A stretch of DNA of 64,000 nucleotides. Origin: Mycobacterium sp. MFM001 (GTDB taxonomy: Bacteria; Actinomycetota; Actinomycetes; Mycobacteriales; Mycobacteriaceae). Every line of letters begins with the position of its first letter. The first letter of the stretch is position 1. Both the position numbers and the translations under genes were made by a program. Of the stretch, positions 47,351 to 54,933 are shown piece after piece. The stretch covers positions 16,127 through 80,126 of the forward strand of contig NZ_BFAB01000017.1 in NCBI RefSeq assembly GCF_003402475.1, given 5' to 3'. The notes below the pieces were generated by a model, which searched no databases, was not told the DNA's origin, and worked only from the letters and a program-made list of their open reading frames with translations.

Positions 47351-47794
47351 GTGTCTGCAGCTATCCGCCAGGAACCGGCCGTCGACGGCTGGTTCGCTAC
47401 CGACGACTCCGGCGCGCCGCATCTGATCGGCGCCAAATGCCCGCAGTGCGGCACCTATGTGTTTCCGCCGCGGGCGAACAATTGCCCGAACCCGGCTTGC
47501 GACGGCGACCAGCTGGAGCCCGTCGCGCTCTCGCGGCGCGGCACGCTGTGGAGCTACACCGAAAACCGGTATGCCCCACCGCCCCCGTATCCGTCCCCGG
47601 ATCCGTTCGAGCCGTTCGCGGTTGCCGCGGTGCAGTTGGCCGACGAAGGGCTGATCGTGCTGGGCAAGGTGGTCGACGGCACGCTGGCCGCCGATCTGAA
47701 GATCGGCATGGAAATGGAGCTGACCACGATGCCGCTGTTCGTCGACGACGACGGCGTCGAGCGGATCACCTACGGCTGGAGGATCGCTTCATGA
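47351..47794 (+). CDS. DUF35 OB-fold acyl-CoA-associated protein (Rv1628c-like)
   Basis: A 147-residue protein with an N-terminal zinc-ribbon (CPQC and CPNPAC) and an OB fold (RGTLWSYTENRYAPP and FAVAAVQLADEGLIVLGKV). DUF35 proteins pair with thiolase-fold or MaoC-like partners and help acyl-CoA binding; in the steroid pathway the Ltp2-ChsH2 pair is the model. The next gene encodes such a partner and overlaps as ATGA. Expression is probably controlled by KstR. The GTG start is 29 bases after the operator. Confidence 0.9.
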   Translation: MSAAIRQEPAVDGWFATDDSGAPHLIGAKCPQCGTYVFPPRANNCPNPACDGDQLEPVALSRRGTLWSYTENRYAPPPPYPSPDPFEPFAVAAVQLADEGLIVLGKVVDGTLAADLKIGMEMELTTMPLFVDDDGVERITYGWRIAS

Positions 47795-48990
47795 GTCCAG
47801 AACCGGTGTACATCCTGGGCGCCGGGATGCACCCCTGGGGTAAATGGGGTCGCGACTTCACTGAATACGGCGTGGTAGCCGCACGTGCCGCGTTGGCCGA
47901 AGCCGGTTTGGACTGGCGGCAGATTCAGTTGGTGGCGGGCGCGGACACCATCCGCAACGGCTATCCCGGGTTCGTCGCCGGGTCGACGTTCGCGCAGAAG
48001 CTGGGCTGGAACGGCGTGCCGGTGTCGTCGTCATATGCCGCGTGCGCCAGCGGTTCGCAGGCCTTGCAGAGCGCGCGCGCCCAGATCTTGGCCGGATTCT
48101 GCGACGTCGCACTGGTGATCGGCGCCGACACCACACCCAAGGGGTTTTTCGCGCCCGTCGGCGGTGAGCGCAAGAACGACCCGGACTGGCAGCGGTTCCA
48201 TCTGATCGGCGCCACCAACCCGGTGTACTTCGCGCTGCTGGCGCGACGACGGATGGATCTGTACGGCGCCACGCTCGAGGACTTCGCGCAGGTGAAGGTC
48301 AAGAACGCGCGCCACGGTTTGCAGAACCCGAATGCCCGCTACCGCAAGGAAGTCTCGGTCGACGACGTGTTGGCCAGCGCGGTGGTGGCCGATCCGCTGC
48401 GGCTACTGGACATCTGCGCCACCTCCGACGGCGCGGCCGCGCTGATCGTGGCGAGCAAGTCCTTCGCCGAGAAGCACCTTGGTTCGGTGGCAGGGGTGCC
48501 GTCGGTGCGTGCGGTGAGCACGGTCACGCCTCGCTACCCGCAGCACCTGCCCGAATTGCCTGACATCGCAACGGATTCCACTGCCGTCGTGCCCGCGCCG
48601 GAGCGGGTGTTCAAGGATCAGATCCTCGACGCCGCCTACGCCGAAGCCGGTATCGGGCCGGAGGATGTGAGTCTGGCCGAGGTCTACGACCTGTCCACTG
48701 CGCTGGAGCTGGACTGGTACGAGCACCTGGGATTGTGCGCCAAGGGTGAGGCGGAGGGCCTGCTACGCAGCGGCGCGACGACGATCGGGGGCAAGGTTCC
48801 GGTCAACCCCTCCGGCGGGCTGGCCTGCTTCGGCGAGGCCATCCCCGCGCAGGCGATCGCGCAGGTTTGCGAGCTCACCTGGCAGCTGCGTGGCCAGGCC
48901 ACGGGCCGCCAGGTCGAGGGCGCCAAGGTCGGAGTTACCGCCAACCAGGGCCTGTTCGGCCACGGCTCGTCGGTGATCGTCGCCAAGTAA
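47791..48990 (+). CDS. SCP-x/Ltp-type thiolase-fold protein, probable aldolase (Rv1627c-like)
   Basis: A 399-residue thiolase-superfamily protein. Cys85 lies in the nucleophile position (AACASG). The His of the SCP-x EVHD motif is Tyr299 (AEVYDLST), and the C-terminal GHP motif is replaced by GGLACFGEAIPAQ with Glu. Tyr in EVYD is the arrangement of Ltp2-type steroid side-chain aldolases, but those lack the Cys, so this is a mixed site. With DUF35 upstream and a KstR operator, a role in sterol or acyl-CoA side-chain cleavage is inferred, not proven. Confidence 0.87.
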   Translation: MSPEPVYILGAGMHPWGKWGRDFTEYGVVAARAALAEAGLDWRQIQLVAGADTIRNGYPGFVAGSTFAQKLGWNGVPVSSSYAACASGSQALQSARAQILAGFCDVALVIGADTTPKGFFAPVGGERKNDPDWQRFHLIGATNPVYFALLARRRMDLYGATLEDFAQVKVKNARHGLQNPNARYRKEVSVDDVLASAVVADPLRLLDICATSDGAAALIVASKSFAEKHLGSVAGVPSVRAVSTVTPRYPQHLPELPDIATDSTAVVPAPERVFKDQILDAAYAEAGIGPEDVSLAEVYDLSTALELDWYEHLGLCAKGEAEGLLRSGATTIGGKVPVNPSGGLACFGEAIPAQAIAQVCELTWQLRGQATGRQVEGAKVGVTANQGLFGHGSSVIVAK

Positions 48991-48992
48991 CG

Positions 48993-49052
48993 GCGAGCAG
49001 ACGCGAAAGGCCCCGACACGCCGGTGTTTTGGGTGCTTTTACGTCTGCTCGC
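48993..49052. terminator. Inverted repeat between convergent genes, candidate bidirectional terminator
   Basis: GCGAGCAGACG at 48993-49003 pairs with CGTCTGCTCGC at 49042-49052 (11 bp, no mismatch), enclosing 38 bases that contain short T- and A-rich tracts. It lies between the thiolase gene stop and the pdtaR stop. The right arm overlaps the last codons of pdtaR. No long U-tract follows the stem, so it may act by folding rather than as a canonical terminator. Confidence 0.55.
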
Positions 49053-49659
49053 GCGGGGTATCCAGCGTTTCCAGCACGACTTCGGCCACCCGCTTCATCG
49101 TGGTGCGGCGGTCCATCGCGGCCCGCTGGATCCACTTGAACGCCTCCGGCTCGGTCATGCCCTGCTTGGCTTGCAGCAGGCCTTTGGCCCGCTCGACGAG
49201 CTTGCGGGTTTCCAGCCGGTCGGACAGTGTCGCCACTTCGTGTTCCAGCGCGCTGATCTCGCTGAACCGACTGAGCGCCAACTCGATCGCCGGGACCAGG
49301 TCGCTGGCGGTGAACGGCTTGACCAGGTAGGCCATCGCGCCGGCGTCACGGGCCCGCTCCACCAGATCCCGCTGACTGAACGCGGTCAGCACCACGATCG
49401 GCGCGATCCGTTTGCTGGCGATCTCCGATGCGGCGTCGATGCCGTCGCGCCGGGGCATTTTCACGTCCATGATCACCAGGTCGGGCTTGAGCTGTTCCGC
49501 CAATTCGACGGCCTCCTGGCCGTCGCCGGCCTCGCCGACGATGTCGTAGCCCTCTTCGCGCAGCATCTCGGAGAGGTCCATCCGGATGAGGGCCTCGTCC
49601 TCGGCGATCAGTACCCGGCGCGCGGCGGGGGCAGCCGCATCGGTCGTTGAGCCGGTCAT
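49039..49659 (-). CDS. pdtaR: ANTAR-domain antiterminator response regulator PdtaR
   Basis: Matches Rv1626. The 206 residues hold a receiver domain (about 15-130) with acidic Glu20, Asp21 and phosphoacceptor Asp65 (LVIMDVKMPR), conserved Thr in VLTAFSQRD and Lys in LVKPFTASD, then an ANTAR RNA-binding domain (about 135-198, RKLVERAKGLLQAKQGMTEPEAFKWIQ in outline). PdtaS is its usual kinase partner, encoded elsewhere. ANTAR dimers bind tandem hairpins to stop termination. The ATG giving MTGSTTDA aligns with M. tuberculosis. Confidence 0.95.
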   Translation of the reverse strand: MTGSTTDAAAPAARRVLIAEDEALIRMDLSEMLREEGYDIVGEAGDGQEAVELAEQLKPDLVIMDVKMPRRDGIDAASEIASKRIAPIVVLTAFSQRDLVERARDAGAMAYLVKPFTASDLVPAIELALSRFSEISALEHEVATLSDRLETRKLVERAKGLLQAKQGMTEPEAFKWIQRAAMDRRTTMKRVAEVVLETLDTPREQT

Positions 49660-49759
49660 GCCCGCCATTGTGTCAGCGGGTCGACGCGATCCGTGAGCGC
49701 GGGGTTGAGACGCGGCGGCATCGCACGCATCCTCTATGGTGGGAGGCCGTAGAAACCAC

Positions 49760-49833
49760 GCCCTCGTATCCCAACTGGCAGAGGAAACGGATTCAAAACC
49801 CGTACAGTGTGAGTTCGAATCTCACCGAGGGCA
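49760..49833 (+). tRNA. leuX: tRNA-Leu (CAA anticodon)
   Basis: Acceptor GCCCTCG (49760-49766) pairs with CGAGGGC (49826-49832). The T arm is GTGAG-TTCGAAT-CTCAC (49809-49825). The anticodon loop is TTCAAAA with CAA at 49794-49796, reading UUG. The anticodon stem has four pairs plus an A-C mismatch, and the D stem has three clear pairs. The variable region is only five bases, unlike the long arm of ordinary tRNA-Leu. CCA is not encoded. A gene called leuX is at this place in M. tuberculosis, from memory. Confidence 0.88.
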
Positions 49834-49843
49834 CTCACCAACA

Positions 49844-50347
49844 GTGCTGTACACCATCGGCCACGGCGCCAAAATCGCCGACGAGCTCACCGCCGCCCTT
49901 CGCCAACACGACATCGACCTCTTGGTCGACGTGCGCAGCTTCCCCGGCTCGCGGCGCAACCCCGACGTGTCCAAACAGGTCATGCCGGACTGGCTGGCCA
50001 AGGCGGGTATCGACTACCGCCACGAACCCGGCCTCGGTGGCCGTCGTAAACCGCCGGAGCACCCGATACCGCGGGACCGGTGGTGGGAGAACCAGCAGTT
50101 CGCCAATTACGCCGCCCACACCCGTACGCCCGAATTCGAGGCTGCATACCAGCGGCTGTTGGAGGAGGCCGACAGCCGCAATGTCGCGATCATGTGCGGG
50201 GAGCCGACGTGGTGGCGTTGCCATCGCCGGATGATCGCCGACCTGGCCACCCGCGACGGCCGCCAGGTGCAGCACATCATGCCCAACGGGTCGCTATCGC
50301 AACATCGCATGTCGGAGTGGCTGACCAGTCCAGTAGACGGCGGTTAG
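49844..50347 (+). CDS. DUF488 family protein
   Basis: 167 residues. Family landmarks are the N-terminal LYTIGHG and LVDVRSFPGSRRN, and the C-terminal CGEPTWWRCHRR, where Cys, Glu and CHR are nearly invariant. Its function is not established. A GTG at 49844 was chosen, 11 bases after the tRNA-Leu gene; the longer open frame would start inside the tRNA. Co-transcription with the tRNA is possible. The following cyclase gene starts nine bases after its stop. Confidence 0.86.
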   Translation: MLYTIGHGAKIADELTAALRQHDIDLLVDVRSFPGSRRNPDVSKQVMPDWLAKAGIDYRHEPGLGGRRKPPEHPIPRDRWWENQQFANYAAHTRTPEFEAAYQRLLEEADSRNVAIMCGEPTWWRCHRRMIADLATRDGRQVQHIMPNGSLSQHRMSEWLTSPVDGG

Positions 50348-50356
50348 GCTTTTGCC

Positions 50357-51676
50357 GTGGCGGCTAAGAGGTGCGGTGCGCCGCCGGATCGTTCGCACAA
50401 GCAGGACTGCGTCGCGGCGGTGCGGACTCAGTCGCGCGCCCGCACCCAGCACTACGTCGACAGCGTGGCGCGACGACTGCGGGTTCTCAAGATCACAGCG
50501 TGGATCGGCGCGGCCATAGTCCTGGGCTTCGGGCTTCTGCAACTCTTCACCATTCACACCGCCCGATGGATCGGCATCTTCAACTTGGTCGTCGCGGCGA
50601 TCTACGCGATCACCCCGATGCTGTACCGCTTCGGCGAACTGGTGGCGCCGCTGACGTTCGTGGTCTTCGGATACACGACGATCTTCCTCATCTGCTGGAC
50701 CGTGGGCACCGGATCGGGCCTGCAGTACTACCTTCTGGTCGGCGCGACCATCGCAGTGCTCACGTTCGGCATCGAACACATCGTGTTGGCGGCGACGCTG
50801 GCGGGAGTCGGGGCCGCGCTGGCGATCACCCTTGAATTCCTGGTCCCCTATGACACCGGACTTCAGCCGGCCTGGGCGCTGACGACGGCTTTCGTCGTGT
50901 CGATTACCACCGCATGCCTGATGGTGGTCGCGACGGTGTGGTACGCGCTGCGCGAGATCGCTCGCGCGGAAGCGGTCATGGAAGCGGAGTACGAACGGTC
51001 CGAGGTGCTGCTGGCCAACATCATGCCGGCCAGCATCGCGGCGCGATTAAAAGACCCGGCCCGCACCGTGATCGCCGACAAGTACGACGACGCCTCGGTG
51101 CTGTTTGCCGACATCGCCGGTTTCACCGAACGCGCCAGCGACACCAATCCTGCTGAGCTGGTTCGGTTTTTGGATCGGCTCTACACCGACTTCGACGCGC
51201 TGGTCGACAAACACCGCCTCGAGAAGATCAAAGTCAGCGGCGATTCCTACATGGTGGTCAGCGGGGTGCCGTGGCCGCGGCGCGACCACGTCGCGGCCCT
51301 CGCACAGCTTGCGTTGGACATGAACGAAGCGGTGGCCGGGCTGAAAGACCCGCAGGGCCGCGAAGTTCCGCTGCGGATCGGCCTGGCCACCGGCCCGGTT
51401 GTCGCCGGCGTGGTGGGTTCCCGCCGGTTCTTCTACGACGTGTGGGGCGACGCCGTCAACGTCGCATCGCGCATGGAATCCACCGACGCAGTGGGACGCA
51501 TCCAGGTGCCCGAGCCGGTATACGAGCGGCTGAAAGACGACTTCCTGCTCGAGGAGCGCGGCGACGTCGCCGTCAAGGGCAAGGGTGTGATGCGCACCTG
51601 GTATCTCGTCGGCCGCCGACCGGACGCCGACTCGGGCGGGCGGCGCACTGCGGCGTCACAGCCGGCCGGTGTCTGA
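50357..51676 (+). CDS. cya: Six-transmembrane class III adenylate cyclase (Rv1625c type)
   Basis: Makes cAMP. The 439 residues have six TM helices (about 45-195) and one C-terminal catalytic domain (about 240-425), half of a mammalian-type cyclase, so it acts as a homodimer. Catalytic residues are Asp252 (FADIAGF), Lys292 and Asp296 (KIKVSGDSYM), Asp361 and Asn368 (YDVWGDAVNVAS). These match the known residues of Rv1625c at a constant offset of four. It starts with GTG and follows DUF488 closely. Confidence 0.96.
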   Translation: MAAKRCGAPPDRSHKQDCVAAVRTQSRARTQHYVDSVARRLRVLKITAWIGAAIVLGFGLLQLFTIHTARWIGIFNLVVAAIYAITPMLYRFGELVAPLTFVVFGYTTIFLICWTVGTGSGLQYYLLVGATIAVLTFGIEHIVLAATLAGVGAALAITLEFLVPYDTGLQPAWALTTAFVVSITTACLMVVATVWYALREIARAEAVMEAEYERSEVLLANIMPASIAARLKDPARTVIADKYDDASVLFADIAGFTERASDTNPAELVRFLDRLYTDFDALVDKHRLEKIKVSGDSYMVVSGVPWPRRDHVAALAQLALDMNEAVAGLKDPQGREVPLRIGLATGPVVAGVVGSRRFFYDVWGDAVNVASRMESTDAVGRIQVPEPVYERLKDDFLLEERGDVAVKGKGVMRTWYLVGRRPDADSGGRRTAASQPAGV

Positions 51677-51726
51677 CAGTCCCGGCAAACCCCACATCGG
51701 CATCCGATTTGTGGGAAACTGCGCGC

Positions 51727-52317
51727 ATGCAACCTAACGTTGTTCCGAATTTGCTGCCGCATCTGTGGAAATCGACTCTGGTCTCGGGCATTTTGGCGTT
51801 GGCCCTTGGCATTCTGGTGTTGGTGTGGCCGGGGGTCAGCATCCTGGTGGCCGCGATCATCTTCGGCGCTTACCTGCTGGTGACCGGTATTGCGCAGGTT
51901 TTCTTCGCGTTCAGCCTGCATGTCTCCGCCGGTGGCCGGGTGCTGCTGTTCATCAGCGGTGCCGCATCGCTGATTTTGGCGCTGCTGTGTTTCCGCAGCC
52001 TCTATGACTCGATTCTGCTCCTGGCCATCTGGATCGGCGTCGGCTTCATCTTTCGCGGTGTGGCAACGGCGATTTCGGCGATCAGCGATCCGGCCCTGCC
52101 CGGCCGCGGCTGGGCGATATTCCTCGGTGTCATCAGCCTGTTGGCCGGCATCGTGCTGATCGCATCGCCGTTTGAATCCATCGGGATCCTTGCTCTCGTC
52201 GTCGGCATCTGGCTCGTGATCATCGGCGTGTTCGAGATCGTGTCGTCGTTCGGCATCCGCCGGGCCTCCAAAGAGCTGACGAATGCGTTCTCGGGTGAGG
52301 CACCCGGCGCGATCTGA
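51727..52317 (+). CDS. HdeD-family membrane protein (Rv1624c-like)
   Basis: A 196-residue protein with six hydrophobic helices in three repeated pairs, a feature of the HdeD/DUF308 acid-resistance family. The ends are short and hydrophilic. No catalytic residues are expected. It lies between the cyclase and cydA, as Rv1624c does in M. tuberculosis. The role is unknown; acid or stress tolerance is inferred from the E. coli name only. Confidence 0.85.
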   Translation: MQPNVVPNLLPHLWKSTLVSGILALALGILVLVWPGVSILVAAIIFGAYLLVTGIAQVFFAFSLHVSAGGRVLLFISGAASLILALLCFRSLYDSILLLAIWIGVGFIFRGVATAISAISDPALPGRGWAIFLGVISLLAGIVLIASPFESIGILALVVGIWLVIIGVFEIVSSFGIRRASKELTNAFSGEAPGAI

Positions 52318-52366
52318 CAACGCCGGTGATCTCGACTACATCGAGGTAGATCGCCACTGCCTGGTC

Positions 52367-52386
52367 TACTACACTGCGTCGTAGTA
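52367..52386. promoter_or_regulatory. Inverted repeat upstream of cydA
   Basis: TACTAC-N8-GTAGTA lies 35 bp upstream of cydA. It resembles the TACTACA/TGTAGTA dyads bound by BlaI/MecI-family repressors. A second dyad, CTCGA-N5-TCGAG, is at 52331-52345. No CRP-type TGTGA-N6-TCACA site was found in the 103 bp gap. Either dyad could set cytochrome bd expression. Confidence 0.5.
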
Positions 52387-52420
52387 AGCAGCGCACCCCC
52401 GCAGTCTCTGGAGATGGCAG

Positions 52421-53866
52421 ATGGACGTCGTCGACGTGTCGCGGTGGCAGTTCGGGATCACCACCGTCTACCACTTCATCTTCGTGCCGCTCACGATCGG
52501 CCTGGCGCCGCTGATCGCCGTCATGCAGACCGTGTGGGTCATCACGGACAACAACGCCTGGTATCGGCTCACCAAGTTCTTCGGCAAGCTGTTCCTGATC
52601 AACTTCGCAATCGGGGTGGCCACCGGGATCGTGCAGGAATTCCAGTTCGGAATGAACTGGAGCGAGTACTCCCGGTTCGTCGGTGACGTCTTCGGCGCGC
52701 CGCTGGCGATGGAGGGCCTGGCCGCGTTCTTCTTCGAGTCGACGTTCATCGGGTTGTGGATCTTCGGCTGGGGTCGGCTGCCGCGGCTGGTTCACCTGGC
52801 CTGCATCTGGATCGTGGCGATCTCGGTGAACGTGTCGGCCTTTTTCATCATCGCCGCGAACTCGTTCATGCAGCATCCGGTTGGCGCACACTACAATCCG
52901 CAGACCAAGCGTGCCGAGCTGACCAGCATCATGGCGTTGTTCACGAACAACACTGCGCAGGCGGCGGTATCGCATGCGGTCGTCGGTGCGTTGTTGACGG
53001 GCGGGACGTTCATTGCGGCGGTGTGTGCCTGGTGGATGGTGCGGGCCACGGACGACGACGCGCGGAACATGTATCGCCCGGCGACCATCCTGGGATGCCT
53101 GGTGGCGCTGGCCGCCGCCGTCGGATTGTTCTTCACCGGCGACGCCCAAGGCAAGCTGATGTTTCACCAGCAGCCCATGAAGATGGCATCGGCGGAATCG
53201 TTGTGCGACACCCAGTCCGATCCGGACTTCTCCATCCTGACCGTCGGCAGGCAGAACAACTGCGACGCCCTCACCCGCGTGATCGAGGTGCCCTATGTGC
53301 TGCCGTTTCTCGCCGAGGGCCGGTTCAATGACGTGACGCTGCAAGGCGTTCGGGACATCCAGCGGGATTACCAGGAGCGGTTCGGGCCGAACGACTACCG
53401 GCCCAACCTGTTCGTCACGTACTGGTCGTTCCGCGCGATGATCGGGCTGCTGACCATCCCCTTGCTGTTTGCGGCGACCGCGTTGTGGTTGACCCGCGGC
53501 GGGCGGGTTCCCCGTCAGCGGTGGCTCGCCTGGCTGGCGCTGCTGACCATTCCCACGCCGTTCCTGGCCAACAGCGCGGGCTGGGTTTTCACCGAAATGG
53601 GCCGTCAGCCATGGATCGTCGTGCCCAACCCGACCGGCGATCAGCAGGTCCGCCTCACCGTCGCCGAAGGCGTGTCACATCACCCACCCGGACTGGTGGT
53701 CGGCTCGCTGGTGACATTCACCGTGGTTTACGCGGTGCTGGCCGTCATCTGGTTCTGGTTGCTGAAACGCTATGTCGCCGAAGGACCGCTGGAGCACGAC
53801 GCGGAACCGGCACCGCCGGCCGCGCCGGCCGTCGACGAGGTAGCACCGCTGTCGTTCGCGTACTGA
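52421..53866 (+). CDS. cydA: Cytochrome bd oxidase subunit I
   Basis: Quinol-oxidising, haem-bearing subunit of the bd terminal oxidase, used at low oxygen and under bc1 inhibition. It has 481 residues and nine TM segments. Haem ligands are His18 in VYHFIFVPLT, a His in QAAVSHAVVG and the Met in FTEMGRQPW, and Glu-rich GLAAFFFEST is near the haems. The Q-loop is short, as in actinobacteria. It has a 5' region with two inverted repeats and starts the cydABDC operon. Confidence 0.97.
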   Translation: MDVVDVSRWQFGITTVYHFIFVPLTIGLAPLIAVMQTVWVITDNNAWYRLTKFFGKLFLINFAIGVATGIVQEFQFGMNWSEYSRFVGDVFGAPLAMEGLAAFFFESTFIGLWIFGWGRLPRLVHLACIWIVAISVNVSAFFIIAANSFMQHPVGAHYNPQTKRAELTSIMALFTNNTAQAAVSHAVVGALLTGGTFIAAVCAWWMVRATDDDARNMYRPATILGCLVALAAAVGLFFTGDAQGKLMFHQQPMKMASAESLCDTQSDPDFSILTVGRQNNCDALTRVIEVPYVLPFLAEGRFNDVTLQGVRDIQRDYQERFGPNDYRPNLFVTYWSFRAMIGLLTIPLLFAATALWLTRGGRVPRQRWLAWLALLTIPTPFLANSAGWVFTEMGRQPWIVVPNPTGDQQVRLTVAEGVSHHPPGLVVGSLVTFTVVYAVLAVIWFWLLKRYVAEGPLEHDAEPAPPAAPAVDEVAPLSFAY

Positions 53867-53886
53867 GCACCGGAAGGAGTTGACCC

Positions 53887-54933
53887 GTGGCGCTGCATCA
53901 GCTGTGGTTCGGCGTGCTCGCCGTGCTGTTCCTTGGGTTCTTCATCCTCGAGGGCTTCGACTTCGGCGTCGGCATGCTGATGGAGCCCCTGGCTCGCGTC
54001 GGCGCCGGCGACCCGGAGAGGCAGCGTCGTGCCGCGCTCAACACCATCGGCCCGGTGTGGGACGGCAACGAGGTGTGGCTGATCACCGCGGGCGGTGCGA
54101 TGTTCGCAGCGTTTCCGGGCTGGTACGCGACGGTGTTCTCGACGCTCTACGTGCCCCTTTTGGTGATCCTGTTCGGCATGATCCTGCGTGCGGTCGCGAT
54201 CGAATGGCGCGGCAAAGTCGACGACACGAAGTGGCGCGGCTGGGCCGACTTCGGTATCGCGGCCGGATCGTGGCTTCCGGCGCTGCTGTGGGGGGTGGCA
54301 TTCGCGGTTCTGGTCCGCGGCCTTCCGGTGGACGCCGACCATCAGGTCCGGCTGTCTTTCGCCGATGTGCTCAACGCCTATACCGTGCTGGGCGGCCTGG
54401 CCACCACGGGGCTGTTCCTGTTCTACGGCGCAGTGTTCATTGCGCTGAAGACGGCCGGTTCGCTGCGAGACGACGCCTTGCGGTGTGCGCGGTGGTTGTC
54501 GCTTCCGGTGACGGGACTCGTTGCCGTGTTTGGGCTTTGGACGCAACTGGCTTACGGCAAGAGCTGGACATGGCTGGTATTGGCGGTAGCCGTGGTCGCG
54601 CAACTGGCCGCGGTCGCATTGGTGGCCACTCGCAAGCGGGAGGGCTGGGCATTCTGCTGCGTCGCACTGGTCGTCGCGGCGGTGGTGGTGCTGCTGTTCG
54701 GGGCGCTGTATCCCAATCTGGTGCCGTCGACACTGAATCCGTCGTGGAGCGTGACGATCGACAACGCATCGTCCACGCCGTACACACTGAAGATCATGAC
54801 GTGGGCGGCGGTGATTTTCGCACCGCTGGCAATGGCCTACCAGGGCTGGACGTATTGGATCTTCCGGCAGCGGATCTCGGCTGATCGCATACCGCCGCCG
54901 ACCGGTCTGGTAAGGCGAGCATCCGAAGCATGA
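53887..54933 (+). CDS. cydB: Cytochrome bd oxidase subunit II
   Basis: Structural subunit of cytochrome bd, 348 residues in about eight TM segments, starting LHQLWFGVLAVLFLGFF, with the conserved EGFDFGVGML and WDGNEVWLITAGG segments. The GTG start has AAGGAG upstream and is 20 bases after the cydA stop. Its stop overlaps the cydD start as ATGA. Confidence 0.96.
   Translation: MALHQLWFGVLAVLFLGFFILEGFDFGVGMLMEPLARVGAGDPERQRRAALNTIGPVWDGNEVWLITAGGAMFAAFPGWYATVFSTLYVPLLVILFGMILRAVAIEWRGKVDDTKWRGWADFGIAAGSWLPALLWGVAFAVLVRGLPVDADHQVRLSFADVLNAYTVLGGLATTGLFLFYGAVFIALKTAGSLRDDALRCARWLSLPVTGLVAVFGLWTQLAYGKSWTWLVLAVAVVAQLAAVALVATRKREGWAFCCVALVVAAVVVLLFGALYPNLVPSTLNPSWSVTIDNASSTPYTLKIMTWAAVIFAPLAMAYQGWTYWIFRQRISADRIPPPTGLVRRASEA

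Noticed and set aside
49736..49843. N-terminal extension of the DUF488 protein through the tRNA
   Set aside because: The added residues are encoded by the tRNA-Leu gene, and family members begin at LYTIGHG.
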